A DNA stretch of 39,568 bases from JBGTLA01 sp041744375. GTDB taxonomy: Bacteria > Actinomycetota > Acidimicrobiia > Spongiisociales > ZC4RG35. This document shows, piece after piece, positions 38,098 to 39,568 of this stretch. The stretch is taken from contig JBGTLA010000126.1 in assembly GCA_041744375.1 (NCBI GenBank), positions 1 to 39,568 of the forward strand, written 5' to 3'. Under the pieces are notes generated by a model, which ran no database searches, was not told the DNA's origin, and was given only the letters and a program-made list of their open reading frames with translations. The position numbers and the translations under genes are program-made. Each line of letters opens with the position of its first letter. The first letter of the stretch is position 1.

Positions 38098-38167
38098 GAC
38101 GCAGCTCACATCGGCCTCATCGGGCCGACGCCCGGACCAAGGGGACGGGGATAGGGACGGCTGCGTC
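38098..38167. repeat. 8-bp inverted repeat flanking the yajC-apt gap
   Basis: GACGCAGC at 38098-38105 and GCTGCGTC at 38160-38167 are perfect inverted repeats 54 bases apart, and the second touches the yajC stop codon. Inside is a smaller stem, CGGGC-GTCG-GCCCG on the minus strand. Together they could form a branched RNA structure or a terminator without a T run. Confidence 0.4.
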
Positions 38168-38475
38168 TACAGGGTGGGGCTGGAGGAATCGCCCTCGCCC
38201 ACCCGTGAGGCGATGGCCCGACGGGTGACGCGCACACGTCCTTGCTCGATGTCGATGATGACGTCGTCACCGTCGAGGCTGGTGACGCGCCCTTTGATAC
38301 CCCCTACGGTCTGGACCTGATCACCCACCTGGAGGGAGGCCACGAGCTCCTGCTGGCGCTTGGAGCGGGTGCGCTGGGGACGAATGATGAAGAGCCAGAA
38401 GACTGCCACCATCACGACCAGGAAGATCAAGGAACTCTGACCGGCGGCTTCTTGAGCAAGGACGACTGCGGGCAT
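38167..38475 (-). CDS. yajC: preprotein translocase subunit YajC
   Basis: An accessory subunit of the SecDF-YajC complex that assists Sec-dependent export. The 102-residue product has one transmembrane helix (SLIFLVVMVAVFWLFII) followed directly by the family's RPQRTRSKRQQE segment and the beta-rich LQVGDQVQTVGGIKGRV. The ATG has AGAGG upstream. Its usual partners secD and secF are not downstream; apt comes next. It follows tgt by 51 bases, a common bacterial neighbour. Confidence 0.95.
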   Translation of the reverse strand: MPAVVLAQEAAGQSSLIFLVVMVAVFWLFIIRPQRTRSKRQQELVASLQVGDQVQTVGGIKGRVTSLDGDDVIIDIEQGRVRVTRRAIASRVGEGDSSSPTL

Positions 38476-38526
38476 GGAACCTCTCGAGAACTGGAAGAAG
38501 CGCAGGTTAGAACGGCAATCGGGCAG

Positions 38527-39568
38527 TCACCAATCACCCCCGGAGCGACGCTCCACCACGTCGGCTCGAAAATCGGGAAAGGAACCGGCGATGATCGACC
38601 GTCTGGTCGTCGACAGGAGATCGAACGTGTAGGTCAGGTTGTGGATGCTGACGAGCCTGTGGACCGCCAACTCGCCGGTCTGATGGAGATGGCGGAGATA
38701 GGCGCGACTGTGTGTCGCGCAGGTGAGGCAGCCACACTCGGCATGGAGCGGTGCTGGATCCTCTGCGAACTGAGATCGTCTCAGGTTGTAGTCGCCGTCC
38801 GGTGTCAACACCCGACCGTGCCGGGCGAGGCGGGTGGGCCAGACACAGTCGAACAGGTCGGCGCCTCGCTGCACGGCGTCGAGCACACCTTCGGCATCGC
38901 CGAGGCCCATGACATAGCGGACCGCTCGCTCCGGCAGGTGTGCCATGGTGGCCTCGAGGGCCACGTTTCTCTCGGTCCGGCTCTCCCCCACCGACAGGCC
39001 GCCTATCCCGAAGCCGGCCATTCCCAGGGCGGCGGTGCGCTCGGCCGACTCGGCCCGCAAGTCGGGATCGACTCCACCCTGCACGATCCCGAACAGCGCC
39101 TGGTCGGACCGGGTGTGCGCAGCGAGGGCCCTTTCCTCCCACCGCAGAGTCCGATGCATCGCTTCTTCGACGGTCCCCTTGTCGGCCGGAAGTCCCACGC
39201 ACACGTCGAGCGCCATGGCGATGTCGGCTCCCAGGAGCTCTTGAACCGCCACGGCGCCCTCGGGGGTCAATTGGACCGCGCTGCCGTCGTAGGTCGAGCG
39301 GAACGACGCCCCGTCCTCGTCGACGCGGGGACCGAGGGAGAAGACCTGGTAGCCGCCGGAGTCGGTGAGGATGGGGCCCGGCCATGCCATGAACCCGTGC
39401 AGCCCGCCCAGGCGACCGACCAGGTCGGCGCCCGGCCTGAGCATCAGGTGATAGGTGTTGGCGAGAATCATCTGCGCCCCCACTCGCCTCAGGTCGTGGA
39501 CATCCAGCGCACGCACGGCGGCGCGGGTGCCGACGGGCATGAAACCCGGGGTGGCGACCTCCCCGTGG
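38527..39568 (-). CDS. tgt: tRNA-guanine transglycosylase (partial, 5' end beyond the window)
   Basis: Exchanges guanine at position 34 of certain tRNAs for a queuine precursor (preQ1 in bacteria). The frame stays open to the window's right edge: the last bases encode HGEVATPGF before FMPVGTRAAVRAL, a normal Tgt segment, so the true start lies outside. Visible motifs are the catalytic region TDSGGYQVFSL, the D-L-F-D-C-V-W-P-T-R segment, the FGIVQGG loop and the zinc site CGCLTC...H (ECGCLTCATHSRAYLRHL). No queuosine synthesis gene is in the window. An ATG at 39540 lies inside the conserved domain and is not the real start. Confidence 0.95.
   Translation of the reverse strand, partial: HGEVATPGFMPVGTRAAVRALDVHDLRRVGAQMILANTYHLMLRPGADLVGRLGGLHGFMAWPGPILTDSGGYQVFSLGPRVDEDGASFRSTYDGSAVQLTPEGAVAVQELLGADIAMALDVCVGLPADKGTVEEAMHRTLRWEERALAAHTRSDQALFGIVQGGVDPDLRAESAERTAALGMAGFGIGGLSVGESRTERNVALEATMAHLPERAVRYVMGLGDAEGVLDAVQRGADLFDCVWPTRLARHGRVLTPDGDYNLRRSQFAEDPAPLHAECGCLTCATHSRAYLRHLHQTGELAVHRLVSIHNLTYTFDLLSTTRRSIIAGSFPDFRADVVERRSGGDW

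Overview
This 39.6 kb window is a dense, high-G+C chromosomal segment from an actinobacterium. The gene order (tgt-yajC, apt-rel, hisS-aspS, rarA-alaS-ruvX-mltG-aroE, aroC-aroK-aroB-efp-nusB-pyrR, the pyr operon, mihF-gmk-rpoZ-coaBC-metK-priA) is the housekeeping layout of Actinobacteria. The mycobacterial-type integration host factor and a PriA without helicase motifs both support that assignment. The presence of Tgt, a class 1B-like PyrD and a probable non-discriminating AspRS suggest a lineage outside the well-studied Streptomyces/Mycobacterium group, possibly Acidimicrobiia or a relative; this is an inference from gene content. I see no phage, IS element, CRISPR array, rRNA or tRNA.

Layout. 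All genes but one are on the minus strand, so transcription runs from the right end to the left. From the right: tgt (its 5' end lies outside the window) and yajC; apt, a bifunctional (p)ppGpp synthetase/hydrolase, a secreted beta-propeller protein and a metallo-beta-lactamase-fold hydrolase; hisS-aspS; rarA, a small membrane protein, alaS, ruvX, mltG and aroE; a DUF4388/PATAN-type protein and a prepilin peptidase inserted between aroE and aroC; aroC-aroK-aroB; efp-nusB; the complete UMP pathway pyrR-pyrB-pyrC-carA-carB-pyrD-pyrF; one plus-strand SDR oxidoreductase; mihF-gmk-rpoZ-coaBC-metK-priA; and an NCS2 nucleobase permease with a nitrilase-family amidohydrolase at the left end.

How the genes work together. 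The pyr operon encodes every step from bicarbonate and glutamine to UMP. It is preceded by an RNA hairpin that matches the PyrR-binding loop and abuts the pyrR ribosome binding site, pointing to translational control by PyrR. The aro genes supply four of the seven shikimate-pathway steps (AroB, AroE, AroK, AroC). The left-end permease and amidohydrolase may import and break down pyrimidines or related ureides. Genes are very tightly packed: most junctions inside operons are ATGA, GTGA or TGATG stop/start overlaps, and two junctions (mltG/aroE and metK/priA) look like CTGA overlaps with a CTG start.

I found no clear new multi-gene system. The most informative observations are the PyrR leader site, the likely CTG start of aroE, the absence of secD/secF between yajC and apt, a class 1B PyrD without a PyrK gene beside it, a CoaBC lacking the flap cysteine, and the DUF4388/prepilin peptidase pair embedded in the aro cluster. 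Starts and functions were judged by eye; no searches were run.
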